DNA from: Monilinia fructicola
Lineage: Eukaryota; Ascomycota; Leotiomycetes; Helotiales; Sclerotiniaceae
Length of the DNA: 64,000 nt
Assembly (NCBI GenBank): GCA_008692225.1
Contig: VICG01000002.1
Span: forward strand, 2,091,501-2,155,500
Direction: 5' to 3'
How positions within the stretch are numbered: the stretch's first letter is position 1; each line of letters starts with the position of its first letter. The notes under the pieces are model-generated. The model made no database searches, was not told the origin of the DNA, and saw only the letters and a list, made by a program, of their open reading frames with translations. The position numbers and the translations under genes are program-made. Shown one piece after another: positions 11,313-23,227 of the stretch.

Positions 11313-12566
11313 CTACCTCATTGACGAGAAATCTAACTTCCTCGCTACCTTACTTGCCCGGTCATCTTCCACCATTCCTGGCCGCCTCTTCAAATCCTCT
11401 CCTACCTTTGCTTCACCGCCCCTCTTCTTCGGTAGATCTTCGTTCTTTGTTGGTTTAGGATCTGCTGCCCAGTAAGGATGCTCTAATACCTCCCTCGCCG
11501 TGATTCTCTTCCTAGGATCCAATACCAACATGTTCATCAATAAATCTACTCCCTCCGGTCCAGCGGTTCCAAACATAGCCAAATAATGTTCTCGAGGGGC
11601 TACTGGATGTGGTGGATCAGGTACTGTGTATTCGGGCAGTTTAGTTACTCCCGGCCAGTTATCTTCATTCGGTGTACCGATCGCTCGACATAATAGAGAA
11701 ACTTGATGGACCTCAGTATCACCCGCAATATAAGGAACTCTTATCACCATTTCGGCAAATACAAGTCCCACAGACCAGATATCCACTGCACCGGAATAAT
11801 GTCTTGCGCCAAATAAGAGCTCAGGAGGTCGATACCAGCGTGTGATTACATTCGATGTCATAGTTCGTTGAGGGTCTGCGAAATTTCTCGCTAGACCGAA
11901 ATCTGCAAGTTTTACTTCTCCGTCTGCGGCGATTAACAAGTTGTTGGGCTTGATATCGCGGTGTAGAATGAAGTTTTCGTGGCAGAACCAGACTGCTCGA
12001 CTGAGCATTCCCATCCAAGCTTTTATATCGGGTGCACCGTAGCGTACACCGTCGACGTCTTTAATTAACATTTCCAGATCTCCAAGAGGTAAGAATTCGA
12101 GGACGAGGTTTAGATTTTGGTCTTTGGAAGAAAATACTGAGAGGAGGGATATTATGTTTGGGTGGGAGATTTCTTGGAGGTGCTTGAGTTCGCGGATGGC
12201 ATCAGGTGCCATTCCTTCTGTGTATTCCTTTTGTATTTTTAATCTTTTTGATAGCGACGAGAACGGTGGGATCAGTTCTGAGATGTCCGAGATACACGTT
12301 GGCATAAGTTCCTTCTCCGAGCTTCTTACCTAACTTAATGTGTTAGATATGCGGTTGAAACTCAAGGATCAAAGAATACCTTTGACATATTTGACTCTTT
12401 CATTCTCATTCATTTGTTCTGCGAGATCATAGGTTGTGCCAGCACTTGCAGATGGCCCATCAGAGGGAGTCCCATTACCACTGGGGGCGGCACTTGAGAG
12501 CTTTGAATTGTTTGCGCTTCTGTTGCCGGAGCCCACAGATGGGACAATGAGAGGTGAGACCGCCAT
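11313..12566 (-). CDS. kin28: CDK7/Kin28-type cyclin-dependent kinase (TFIIH), one frameshift
   Basis: Serine/threonine kinase of the CDK7/Kin28/Mcs6 group, which phosphorylates the RNA polymerase II C-terminal domain as part of TFIIH and activates cell-cycle CDKs. Exons 12566..12380 and 12329..11313, intron 12379..12330. A polar N-terminal extension of about 50 residues precedes NERVKYVKGKKLGEGTYANV (glycine loop). Next come VAIKKIK, a PDAIRELKHLQEI helix, HRDIKPNN (catalytic loop), DFGLAR, the T-loop SNVITRWYRPPELLFG and the CDK insert VDIWSVGLVFAEM. The two frames meet at a five-A run on the sense strand (T5 at 12236-12240). Removing one A gives KKIKIQKEYTEGMAPDA, restoring a 400-residue protein. 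Because this kinase is expected to be essential in a haploid fungus, the break is most likely a sequence error. The start at 12566 is the only in-frame ATG that fits. Confidence 0.9.
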
Positions 12567-13418
12567 ACTGAAATCAAGACGATTGCTTTCAAGCCTATCT
12601 CAGCATGTTCTGAAGAAGCAGTGGTCGTGAGCTTTGTGCTATTGTTGGTCGGATAACTTGATAGGTACTACGTTTTCAAACCCAGATTGATAATGCTATG
12701 ATGCGACCGAGCCTGTATTCAAAATCTGTTCTTTAAATCCCCCGGGATAGCTTTTTTTGACAACCTGGGGTTTGCGTGATTCCGAATATGTGTTTAGAAT
12801 TCTGTTTCCCCTAATGGAGCAAAAGGTTAGAGCTTTATCAAAAGTGTAACAACTTGGAAACCTTGGAGAGTTGGTCGAGAAGGCTGAGGCCGCGAGGTCT
12901 TAGCGTTAATTGATTAGTCATCAGCCTCATGGATATGTTATTGTTCGTTTTGTCCTCGATGAAAAGTTCGACATATAGAATTTGGATAGATCTCCAAAGT
13001 CTTTTGCCATAAAGTACGGGGAAACGGTGATTGTGGCGTGTAATATAGTATTACTTCAGCCGCGCCGATGTCATCGATATAATTAAGCTTTCATGATGCA
13101 GATGAAGAGAGATGAAATGAGGTGAGATTTCGAACCTTCTTTCCAAGTGGAATAGCTATAGTTTGCTCTTTCTGGGTTGGATTCTCATTACTTTCCCTTG
13201 TGCAATATGTATTCCATGGCATAACATGTATCTTACCAAAGAAATATTTCGTTGCAGCCCATATCCAAAACCACATTGACTCTACCTCACTCGTTCAAGT
13301 GTGATGGAGGTTATGAGAAGTTAATAGGCTCATTTTTCTTTTTTCGTTCATTTCTATATTTTTGAGCTGTTACTTGCACTATCAATAATTCCAAATAACG
13401 GAAATCTCCTGGCCCATC
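12567..13418. other. divergent promoter region, no gene seen
   Basis: About 850 bp between the divergent Kin28-type kinase and the Frag1/DRAM-type gene. It must carry both promoters. I see no supported coding sequence or repeated operator. Confidence 0.6.
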
Positions 13419-14350
13419 ATGTGGCAGGTATTTTCTTACTGGGTTAGCATTCTATCAGACTTCAATCTCATCTCCACGTCTGACAACCGCTAGATGATTC
13501 CCCCTATCTCGGCCATCATCTGGTTCACTACACTCAGCGCGCTTCTCGGTTCCTTCATCGTATTCCCACCTCACGATCCCCTCAACCCTCATTTACAAGC
13601 CCGACCACCATATCCATCAATGGCCCCCCAATTTCATCGAGTGCCTTATGTATCCGACATCGGAGCAACCAAAGAAATGCAGCCGATGTTTATAATCGGC
13701 TGTGTCCTTACTACTTTCTTGCTCGCAGGCTGTTTCATTGCAGAACGAGCACTCCGTCATAAAGGTCGTCTTGCAAGAAATACCGATACGACGGAGAAAG
13801 TCGTGGCTTATCTGAGCATTGTGTCTGCAGTGATTGGATCCATGGGCTTAATCTTTCTAAGCATATTCGATGTTTTTAGATATAAAAAAGTGCACAATAC
13901 AATGGTGGGATTCTTCATCGGTGGCTATGCCGTTAGTGCATTATTCCAATTTTGGGAACATTATAGGATGGGTTGTAGTATGTTCTCCTTGACCTTACCT
14001 ACTCCCTCGTGTTATCTAACACAAGATAGAATATCGGGACACCCATGCGAACCTTGTAGTATCAGCCTACACTAAAACTAGTTTTCATTGGTATCGAAGG
14101 CATCCTAGGTATAGCATACTGGTATGTTTTCATGGCACAGAATTGGGACGCAGGTGCTGCTATTGAATGGGCCGTCTCTTATGTTTTCTGTTTTTACATT
14201 CTCTCTTACCTTTTCGACTTCCTCCCGGCATTAACGACGAAAAAGAAGGATTGTAGATTCGGCGTTTATGTGGAGGATTGCATGGTTCAGGTTAATGTGT
14301 GCAGGGAGCAAGTCAGTGTACAGGATGTTCAAGGGGTAACACCGGGATGA
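13419..14350 (+). CDS. Frag1/DRAM/Sfk1-family membrane protein, one frameshift
   Basis: Multi-span membrane protein of the Frag1/DRAM/Sfk1 family. In yeast, Sfk1 works at the plasma membrane with the PI4-kinase Stt4. Exons 13419..13442 (eight codons, MWQVFSYW), 13494..13977 and 14030..14350. The start fits the family's short MW.(I/F)SYW..P.IS opening. TM segments are ISAIIWFTTLSALLGSFIVF, MFIIGCVLTTFLLAGCFIA, VVAYLSIVSAVIGSMGLIFL and MVGFFIGGYAVSALFQF. Beyond the break come LVFIGIEGILGIAYWYVFM and WAVSYVFCFYILSYLFDFLP. Removing one A from the four-A run at 14084-14087 joins SAYTK to LVFIGIEG and gives 275 residues. The second acceptor was chosen at 14029 (CTAAC branch 12 nt before it) because it restores the frame of KYRDTHANLVVSAY. 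The last about 40 residues are poorly conserved and the end may be incomplete. Confidence 0.75.
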
Positions 14351-15322
14351 GACGAAATGACTTTGAAACTACAATTTTGTATGTTATCCTAGACATCATT
14401 CTCGGTCACAATCCCATTACAGTAACCAGAACAAACTCCAAAATTCTCCGGGTATTTTGATCTCCAATTTATACCCCCAGGTCACATCATCGTTGACACT
14501 AATATCCGGAGGTTAAGCGGGGTGCTATTCTGTATTCCTAAGATTTAAAGCCAAAGGGAGGATAGAAGTAAGCAAGCACAGTTGCCTCGCAATTTCTCCA
14601 CCCGCTAGACGCCATAATGACTCGAAATCATGTTCTGGGCTGTTATAGTTCATTATATATCTAAGTGTAGATTCGAGGATATTGTAAATCTCGGAGCAGC
14701 TTGACAGCTTAGTTTTTTGGAAGTTCGAATAGCTTGAATGACTTGAATAGCCAAGATGATAAATTCTTCTTGTGTTTGAATTTATTTTCGTAGTAGTTGA
14801 GAAATTACGTGTTGAAGTCAAAGGTTGTAATTGAAAGTGAAATGCGCCGAGTGATGGTACATATCCATCAGGCCATGAACAACCTCAAAGAAGAAAGCTT
14901 GAGCAAGATTTCCCTTGTCATGCATGACAAGGGGAATCTTTCCATGTCTACAAGCTTGCAACTCTCTTTCATAGGTGTGCGTTCTCTTTTCCTAGTCCGT
15001 TGGCTATATACGGATCATAGAGCGTGGGGCCGTGGAGTCCGGTTAGTGGGAAGAGGTTGAGATTACTAGTGCGTGTGACGGCCTACTCATAATCACAGGA
15101 TCTAGCCTGCTACTGTGCAGAGAAATGTAACAGAATCAAACATAGGGGGTCCGTAAACGGAAACATGCGCCGACTGTATAAAAAATGTAAGACAACTCAT
15201 GAGATACGAATCAGAAGCTCTCTGTTGTGGAAATAAATAAATTAAATATATATACACTTGATTTGGATGTGTTATGCAGTATTTATGCAGTCAATTCGTG
15301 TACATAGTGCGCTAATATCTGA
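14351..15322. other. intergenic between two 3' ends, with a large hairpin
   Basis: About 970 bp with no supported gene. It contains the near-perfect 36-bp inverted repeat at 14905-14940 described separately. Confidence 0.6.
14905..14940. repeat. 36-bp near-perfect palindrome
   Basis: Two 18-nt arms meet at TCATGCATGA and differ at one position (T against C, which would still pair G-U in RNA). Outer HindIII-like AAGCTTG/CAAGCTT half-sites at about 14897 and 14952 extend the symmetry imperfectly. It lies between the Frag1/DRAM-type and GT61-type genes. Function unknown. Confidence 0.9.
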
Positions 15323-16796
15323 TCATTCCAATTTGGCAGTATGCAGCTCTTCTCCTTCCCAATCATAAGCAATCCTTAATGTATCGTTCTTGGTCGCCCT
15401 TTTACCGAGTTTGTCTTCCAGTATTTGGATGACAGCAGGTATATCGACATTCATATTGTGCTCTTCGTCTAAGGATTCTAGCATGAGTACAGCGTACGGT
15501 TGTTCCCTTAACCTGGCGCTCTCATAGAAAGTAAGATCCGGTCTAGATATAGGCTGGAACTCAACCACAAGTGTGTCAGGTCCGGTCCAGAGGTGATGAT
15601 ACAGCGCACCTCCATGGGGACCAATGATAGCTTTGACGTGAAGTTGAAAGTATTTCATCAGCGTGTTCATGTTTGCGAAGTCATCGTGATTGAATATTTG
15701 GAGCACCTCTCCTTTTCCTCTCCGATCAAGTAATTTTTGAAGTTCTAGTAGCAGAAGATCTTCGTTCACCACCCGACGTCCACCATTTAGTGTTATTCCA
15801 TTTGATCGCGTCATATACATAACAATCTTTCGATCTGCAACGGGCAGCCCAATTAGACTATCTGGGTGGAGAAGTGACAACGATCTTCTAGTCAGCCATG
15901 GATGAGCCAACGGTGCTCGACAACTCCAGATCAATTTAGACGCCACAAAGTTGGTGTCATTGTGAATGATCGTATTTGGCGCATAGCCAAGTGTTGACCA
16001 TAAATCACCGACTGCAGGCAAACTCTTACGCCCTGTCGCTATATGTGTTCCCTTGAAGGGGTGCGCCTGACCTACGACGCGCATTGCGCGATCCAAGAAA
16101 TGCTGCAGAGACCAGGAATCCGGCACATTGGCAAGGAGTACTACATCGTGGGTGGGTATTTTATTTGACGGCTCCACGAAGCTAGTTGAAACACGGTTAG
16201 ACATACATGCCTTCAGATTCCATTCGTCGAAAGGGGTGGAGCTAGAAAGCGTCACGTTTTCAAAGACCTTGGATTATCAGTTCTGGGCACAAAAAAAGTA
16301 AGATTGCTATACGCACAAAGAACTGTCCGTGCTTCTCGGGATATCGAAGTTCCTTGTCAAGCCTGTATGCGCGATCCTCTAGCTTCGTGGTTGAATTCCA
16401 CCATTTCTGCACATCCTGGGGACGTGAGATTGCGAAAGTTGGAGGGTTCAATCCGAACGCGGGGTATATCAGCTCTTCCGCAATGACGACGTTCTTTATT
16501 GAGCGGGCCTGACAAGGCGCATAATATTGTGGGGTGCTTTCAGAGCACTCTGTTAGCTTGAAGGGGCGGAAGCGCTCCAGTGGACCACCACCTATCCCAA
16601 TATCAGAGTGACTATCATTTGGAGTTTGAGACTGAGAGTGAGGGGAAGGAAACGCTAAACCAAGGCCATTCTTATTGTAATCATCGAGTTTGATTGTGGC
16701 CTTAAAAAGAATGAAAAGAGTACATGTCGAAAATATCAACAATGGTATAGAAGGTCTCGAGCCAAAGGATTTCCGCATGATTCGACGATAAAGCAT
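15323..16796 (-). CDS. DUF563/GT61-type glycosyltransferase, type II membrane protein
   Basis: Golgi-type glycosyltransferase of the DUF563/GT61 family, which includes plant xylosyl- and arabinosyltransferases and Cryptococcus Cxt1-like enzymes. Exons 16796..16317 and 16267..15323 with a 49-nt intron give 474 residues. A single N-terminal anchor (SIPLLIFSTCTLFILFKATI, about residues 17-36) follows a basic cytosolic tail and precedes a polar stem, the layout of a type II Golgi enzyme. The family signature AIIGPHGGALYHHLWTGPD lies in the C-terminal third, followed by LVVEFQPISRPDLTFYE. VMYMTRSNGITLNGGRRVVNED, the usual R...R text, comes before it. An internal Met at codon 7 is an alternative start. 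No frame break. It is divergent from the acyltransferase-3 gene by 966 bp, which suggests shared control; the acceptor polysaccharide is unknown. Confidence 0.85.
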
Positions 16797-17762
16797 TCCT
16801 GTCTCAATTATCTGACGTGGACTTTCTGTCGAATACTTGTCTTTATAAGGAATACGTCTTCATTACGTTTGGAAACTGATCACACCGGGGAAGAGCAGAG
16901 TCTCGGAGGTTTCTCCAGTTCTCCTCCCTGCAGCATAGCAGACAACGCCCGGACATTCCATGTGGAAACGTTTGCTGTGGCCTAACACAAAGAACATTAC
17001 AGCGCAGCAAACTAACAAGTAGGGTTTGAGGCCGAGTTGGGAACAAACTCTGAAGTCCCTTGCTAAGGTACCTACCTGCCTTGCTGAGTTGCGGAACGAT
17101 CAGCAATCGGCCGATACAGTGATACTGTACAAACGCCAAGACAAGTCCCGTATCATATGTGCAAGCATCTTCTTTGCCGGGATACCCTATATCGATGCAC
17201 TGATAGTATGATGCCCCACTCTGCAAACGCGTTCTTGCCAGGATACTTACTGCCGAGCTAGTTAATTCTCCGTGGAGCTAAAATAAACATTGGAGGGCCA
17301 GCCTCGGCGCTAGAGCAATGCCAACCTCGGAGTTTCGGCGCTCCATCTTCGGGTGGTTGCTGGCAGATATACCTGGAATTTGAACTCTTTAGCGTCCAAG
17401 GTGGGGCATTACTTACTCCCACAATCATTCACTTCAGAATCACTTAAAGAGACTGACTCCGAGTACAGGGTTTTGTTTTGTCTTCTCACATCATCATCAA
17501 GTTTACTGACAAAATCCTCCCAGCATAACTTTCCCTCACATATACCATGTCTTTGTCTGGTGATAGTACCTACACCCCTGTGTTTATCATGAGCCTTTGT
17601 GTTCTGCTTTTCTGCTACTATCTCAACATCCCCACGTTATTAATCCAATCATAGACAATACATTTGCCAGTGAGTGTGCCTTTTAGACTCCTGCGAACCT
17701 AATATCTAATACATCTCAGGCCAAGTACGATATTCATCAGCTACAGTGAAAATCCTCTCACA
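16797..17762. other. divergent intergenic region
   Basis: Roughly 970 bp upstream of both the GT61-type gene and the acyltransferase-3 gene. No supported gene; short open frames only. Confidence 0.6.
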
Positions 17763-19127
17763 ATGAAGCCGATGATATTTGTCAAAGGCCGGCAAACTTG
17801 GCTGGATGGCCTTCGAGGGATCGCAGCTGCCATAGTTGCTTGGTTTCATTTCACTTCTGGGGAAATGGAAATTCCATTCCGCTCCTTCTGGGATGAGCCC
17901 GCTGAGCAAAATCGACGCTTGATCCAGCTCGCTCCTTTTCGTATTGCTTTTGCTGGTCAGGCTATGGTCAGTCTATTCTTTGTTGTGTCGGGTTACTCAG
18001 TATCGTTGGCCATCATCCGATACCGCGATATGGATGAAAACCTGAGTTTTTACCGCAAACTCACGTCCTCAGTCTTTCGAAGAGGATTTCGACTCTACTT
18101 GCCACTTCTGGCTTTATACTTCATCTCTCATACAGCTTTTTACGTTGGCCTTTATGATTGGGATTTTGGCGAATCTGAAGGCTGTCCCGCAGCAAAGCCA
18201 TGGTCCAATCCCTTTCCCCATTTGGACTGTCTTGCCATGTCTTTCATTACCAATTTGAATCTCGCTGGGCCATATTCTACATCTGGATTAAATATGCACC
18301 TTTGGACGGTCCAATCAGAATTCCAGGGATCATTGGCGCTATATTTGACCATTCTCGGACTTGCTTCTACCAAACCTCGCGTTCGATTGGGAGTCGTATG
18401 TTTCCTCAGCCTCATTTTTCTATGGTTCGGACAGGCAAGCTTTGTCTGCTTTTTTGCCGGCCTTTCACTTGCCGAGTTCGACACCATCAGGAAGGACCTA
18501 CCAAATTTTTCGTTAGATATAGCGAGTGACACTGGCCGAAGTGCGATGCGTTTAATTTTTCGTAAAGCTGTCACGTTGGCACTCTTCGCATTCGGTATCT
18601 ACTTGCTCTGTCTACCAAGCGATGAGCGGTTCCCTGCAGATTTTTCGTTCCAAACTTGGGTGAAGCTACCATTCTGGGTTGATGAGCATACCCGCATCAC
18701 ATGCTGGTACGCCATTGGTGCAGTTCTCGTTGTCGCCACGCTCAGAAACAATCCCACGCTGAGAATTCCATTGGAAAGCCGGCTTGTACAGTACCTAGGA
18801 AAGATTTCCTTCTCGTTATATCTGATACACCTTACCATATTCCGCACGCTTCGCGATCACGTACTCGATGGCTTCTGCGAGAGATTTTGGAACAAGGATT
18901 TCGACGACACACGAAAGGATGATGATGCTTCCACTGTCATATTCCTGGCTTGGTCTTGTTCTATCATCGTCATCCTGCCATTGCTTATCATTTCTTCGCA
19001 TTACATGACAATATATGTGGACCAAAGAGCGATTGCTATTGCGCATCAGTTGGAGAAATTGGCAGCGCTTGATCATGTCGACCGGGCTGTGCCGGAACAG
19101 CGGCTCGGCTATGGGGTGGACTTTTAA
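17763..19127 (+). CDS. acyltransferase-3 family O-acyltransferase
   Basis: Polytopic membrane O-acyltransferase (PF01757, OafA/NodX type), which typically acetylates sugars of cell-surface polysaccharides. A single exon of 454 residues. The family opening is R-Q-T-W-L-D-G-L-R-G-I-A-A with the catalytic-type H29 in AIVAWFHFTSG. LFFVVSGYSVSLAI, FRRGFRLYLPL (the R.RR.L.P motif), a long loop with two cysteines (CPAAKPW, HLDCLAMSF) and LWTVQSEFQGSLALYL (the W.l..E motif) follow. The C-terminal half has repeated hydrophobic spans ending LGKISFSLYLIHLTIF, the usual last motif. The start at 17763 is supported by the position of the first motif. It sits between two glycosyltransferase genes (GT61-type divergent, GT2 downstream), suggesting acetylation of the polysaccharide they make. 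That link is inferred. Confidence 0.9.
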   Translation: MKPMIFVKGRQTWLDGLRGIAAAIVAWFHFTSGEMEIPFRSFWDEPAEQNRRLIQLAPFRIAFAGQAMVSLFFVVSGYSVSLAIIRYRDMDENLSFYRKLTSSVFRRGFRLYLPLLALYFISHTAFYVGLYDWDFGESEGCPAAKPWSNPFPHLDCLAMSFITNLNLAGPYSTSGLNMHLWTVQSEFQGSLALYLTILGLASTKPRVRLGVVCFLSLIFLWFGQASFVCFFAGLSLAEFDTIRKDLPNFSLDIASDTGRSAMRLIFRKAVTLALFAFGIYLLCLPSDERFPADFSFQTWVKLPFWVDEHTRITCWYAIGAVLVVATLRNNPTLRIPLESRLVQYLGKISFSLYLIHLTIFRTLRDHVLDGFCERFWNKDFDDTRKDDDASTVIFLAWSCSIIVILPLLIISSHYMTIYVDQRAIAIAHQLEKLAALDHVDRAVPEQRLGYGVDF

Positions 19128-22100
19128 GCTTTATCCCTCTTGTTGAATGTATCTTTTTTGAGAGATTCGGTCATATGGTCTGCTCAGTTTGTCAATCCTG
19201 TTCATTAGTTAATCGGCTATTCCGACGAGTAAGTGGATCCTTTATCCGAATGGGCCGTCCCATCAGCTAGTAGAATCAAAGATTTTTTCCTAAAAGTTTA
19301 AGATCTGTTCTTTCCATTGATGCCAAAGTATGATTCAAGTAATTTCGGCGACCTAAACGATTCCGGCGATTCAAGTGGTTTCCCCCTCCACCGCCGATAC
19401 AGTATTTCGAATATTCTAAGATAGTGAAAGCACAAATAGGTCCCTCCTTTCCGGTATTTTAGATTCAGTGGATGAAACGGTATTGTTCCCTCTATGATTC
19501 ACTTTATTGATCAACTTAACCAAGCATTCCAACGATGGGAGGGCCCGTTAGTCAATCTTACATTTCGACAAACCAATTGTGCCAAGACTGGCGAACGGGC
19601 CGTGCCATCTGCATTAAAGGGTCTACGGAGTAAAGTGACATAAGCGTGAACTTGGCACTTCCCTGCATTCTGGGTATGGAAACATCGGACGAAATTGAAT
19701 TGAACCTAACCCAGGATAAGCCGGAAGTTCATCGTCTAATATCGATAAACTTCCACTCGAGCTTAAGCTTAATCCCTTTTAGGCCCAATTCTGAAAATTT
19801 AGACTCAAGATTGTTAGATAGAAAGTATATCAACTGAAAGAAACACTCAATGAGCTAGTTCTTGACACGTGCACATGCTTTTAGATTCTTGAATCTCGGA
19901 TTAAAGCTTTGAGTTGTAGATTAGATTGCGAGTCACTAAATCTTGACAGTACTTCCTGTCTGTTCTCTCCCCCCGGAATCAATGTGAATGGTCCAACTTC
20001 TTTGCATGGCCAGATTTTGATCTTTCAATTGAATGAGGGTGCTATTGTTGGTTTATGGTAAATTCGAAGTCCCATGGTAAATTCTATTTGCTAGATTTAT
20101 ATGGGCCAACCCCATACTTTACACTGTAACATCTAGTCCGGGGGGGGGGGGAGTACGGAGTAATGGATCATGGTGCTTCATATTGTTTAACTTTGTACTG
20201 TAATTAAATTGTGGACTAAGTGGATTTCTTCGTAAACCCTTCCACGCAATTGTTGAATGTGTACTCCGTACGGAGTATTCGTCGGTGGGTCATCTTCGGC
20301 TTAATAATTCGTTGTAAGCAAAAAATTCGCGTATATTTTCTAATCTAGAAGAATTTCCTATTTTGCAATGCTAGACCTTGAAACTTAGAGACTTATCAAT
20401 GCCCAGGTGGTACTCGTAAGGCAGTTTGGAAGTTTATTACTTTCTGTTGATGTTAAGCTCGGAAATGAAGGGATTATGAGAAAAGCAGTAAACCCATTAA
20501 GGTTATTACCTAGGTATTTAAACGAAAGAAAATAACGGTCCCGTATTCCCGAGGTCATTCTAAGAGATTTTGAGCCATCGATGTCGAGCGATAGCATGAT
20601 GAATGGCGACAGCAAGGTTGTCAATAACGATAGCAAGGTCGGTGGCAAATCTAGTCCCTTCACTAAGTTCACTTCCGTATATACGGGGCTTTTCCGATTG
20701 TCCCCCCCGGTTCTTTCGTGTTAACCCCTGTTCCTTTAAAATAAGAATAATCGATTTTGCCGCGTAGAACAATTTTTAGCAACGTTAGGTATCAATAGTG
20801 CTGTATAAGTACAGTACAGGACTGCTGATAAAATAGGGTTAACATTTCAAACTCGGACAATTTTGATTTTAAGCTTATTCGTTTCTTGGATCAAAGTCTT
20901 GGTATAAGATGATTCCGTGATTCAACCAACAAACGGCATCTACCTAATCGAATGCAGCATAGTACTTCTTTTCTTTGTCATTTGAACCAAAGATTACCCG
21001 CGTGTGGAATTAGAATCCGCGGTTTAGGCCAAGCCGAGGTTTCAAACACGCTGCCGCGGAGGTCAATGAGTAAGGCCAGTTTTAGATTGAAATGCCATTC
21101 GCGCCTTCTACAGCAATAGTTTGGTATCGTTTTGGCAGGACATAGAAAAAGCAAATTAGTGGATTTGTCCATCAATATGAAGGGGTGTTTCTCATCCTTT
21201 GAGTGGCTGTGTACACGCGCTATTAGACCTAACGGATCGAGGAGAGCGAAATGTTGCGGATGTTGCCGCTACCTTGATTAACTGATCTCCTCTTGAAGAA
21301 TCTTTCCGTTTTAGACTTTCTACCTTCAAAACTTATCAAGTTACCATCCTCCTTCGTTTTGACCTTCTAAATTGGCGTTCCTCCGATGATCTCATCTTTC
21401 CAGGCTCCTCCAATTGCAAAATTTTCTTCCGCCATAATGCTTATCTCCTCACTCTACAGCTCACAATTGCAGAAAAGGTGTCACATTTCACAAGATGTAC
21501 CAATTGCAAGAAAGCGCCATAGAATACGCCCTGCTATATTCGTACCTGATACGAGACTGCGGTGTGGTGACGATATCATGCTAATCCTTGATATGGTAGT
21601 CGGTCCCGCCAACAGGCCAGGCTCAACTGCACCGAGAACAAAAGTTCTCTAGGTGCGGGGAACTAAAACGACAGGCGATTGCCGAATGTCAGCAGTTACA
21701 GACTTACAGTACGAGTACGGACGGGGATGGGGAAGGGTCGTGGGGTCTGCACAGCCGCGGAAAATATTTATGTGGTTCAAATCTCTTTGGATTGGTTGGT
21801 AAGCTAACTACAGTACCTCCGTATACTAGTTAGCGCGTACCCGCTCTACAGTAAAGATCTACTAGGATCTAGGTCTCTCCAATCTTCCAATTCTACATAC
21901 GGAGTAGTCAGTAGATGTGCCCGAAAGTGTTTTTATTCTCGTCGTTCACCTCTTTTTTTTCTTGTGAATTGGGGTTTAAGTTGGTGGTGACCTTTACGAT
22001 CTAGTAGGTTTGTTTTCTGCTATGTGATCGGCTATAATATATCGAAAACAAGCCTTGTAATTATGAAAAAACATATTTTCTCGTCTGTAAATCTTCTCAT

Positions 22101-23227
22101 ATGCTAGATGAACATAGTAAAACACGATTATGAGGTCAAGCTGTTGAAAGCTACTTTAATGAAAGTACTTAGTACAGATATTTTTCTAACTCACAACAAC
22201 CCCACTACTGATTCGTACCTGGGCCATCCATCATCTGAAGATACCTAGGTAGTCGAGATACCTAGGTAGTAGGTAGTCGATATCAACGGAATGCTCCTCT
22301 TTCGTTACGTGTGAAATATCGAACTCCCATATTTCATTGGTTTTGGTTTTGGTTTTGTTTTTTTCTTTTTTTGGAACATCTCGGCGGTATCGGCGATAAA
22401 CGCTTGTTCTAAGCGAGCCAGTCTCAGGCGCACGATTGATTCATGACCACAGAGTGTCTTTCGGAGTCAATTTTCGTTATATGCATATGTTTTAGATTCT
22501 GAGTGATAGATCGATCCAAGCTTTCTGATTGTGCCAGATCATAGATTGCTCAGGATTTGAACAGGGACATTGTAAGCTGATAACAATTGCATGTTTGTGG
22601 AGTGGATCGTCGAAGATTGTTTCAAGGATCAGCTTGGGACTAAAGGAAGATACCGGGGTACTAGTCTACTGATGACCCTCAGTACTCAGAACACAACGGT
22701 GAAGACTGGAGATGCGCTTGAATCAAATGGCTAGCTACCTAGCTACCTATCTACATGATATGAGGGGTTCCAACCCTCGACAGGACGGCCAGGGAGTCCC
22801 GGAAGCCGGAGGCCCAAATGGAATCCTATCAACCAACAAATGAAGGTATGAAAATGGAGGAAAGAGCCAGGGCATTCCCACCACGCAAGCCTCCTCTTCA
22901 AGACACCCCTAGCCTTTGAAGTTACTCGATCCTGCCAACAAAAAATCTAATTCACGATACAGGCCATGCTTCATAGCGTTCGACTGCACCACTCAAAACT
23001 TAAAAAAAAATTTGTCGCTGGCGTGATGCCGGTGACATGTATCAAAAATCATCCCAGAAAGACGCCGTACGAGGGTATCTCAAGTGCCGGCATTTACACA
23101 GATAAACGGCTAATGGTTCGTGCTCAATTAAAAAACATGCGTGTTGTGTGAACGCAAATATATTGTATTTATAGCATACCCGGATTTCCCATGAAATGGC
23201 CATCTCAAATTCCATCCATTGCCTATC
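19128..23227. other. 4.1-kb gene-free region with TACGGAGTA motifs
   Basis: No open frame here has family text or a convincing spliced structure. The region carries four TACGGAGTA sites (19624, 20154, 20262-20277 as a 16-bp palindrome, 21898), a G run near 20140-20151, direct repeats of GATACCTAGGTAGT at about 22243-22275, and AGCTACCT repeats at 22733-22755. It may be degraded repeat DNA, but I cannot name an element. Confidence 0.55.
20262..20277. repeat. TACTCCGTACGGAGTA palindrome
   Basis: Perfect 16-bp palindrome made of two overlapping copies of the nonamer TACGGAGTA. Single copies occur at 19624, 20154, 21898 and 26204. Confidence 0.9.
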
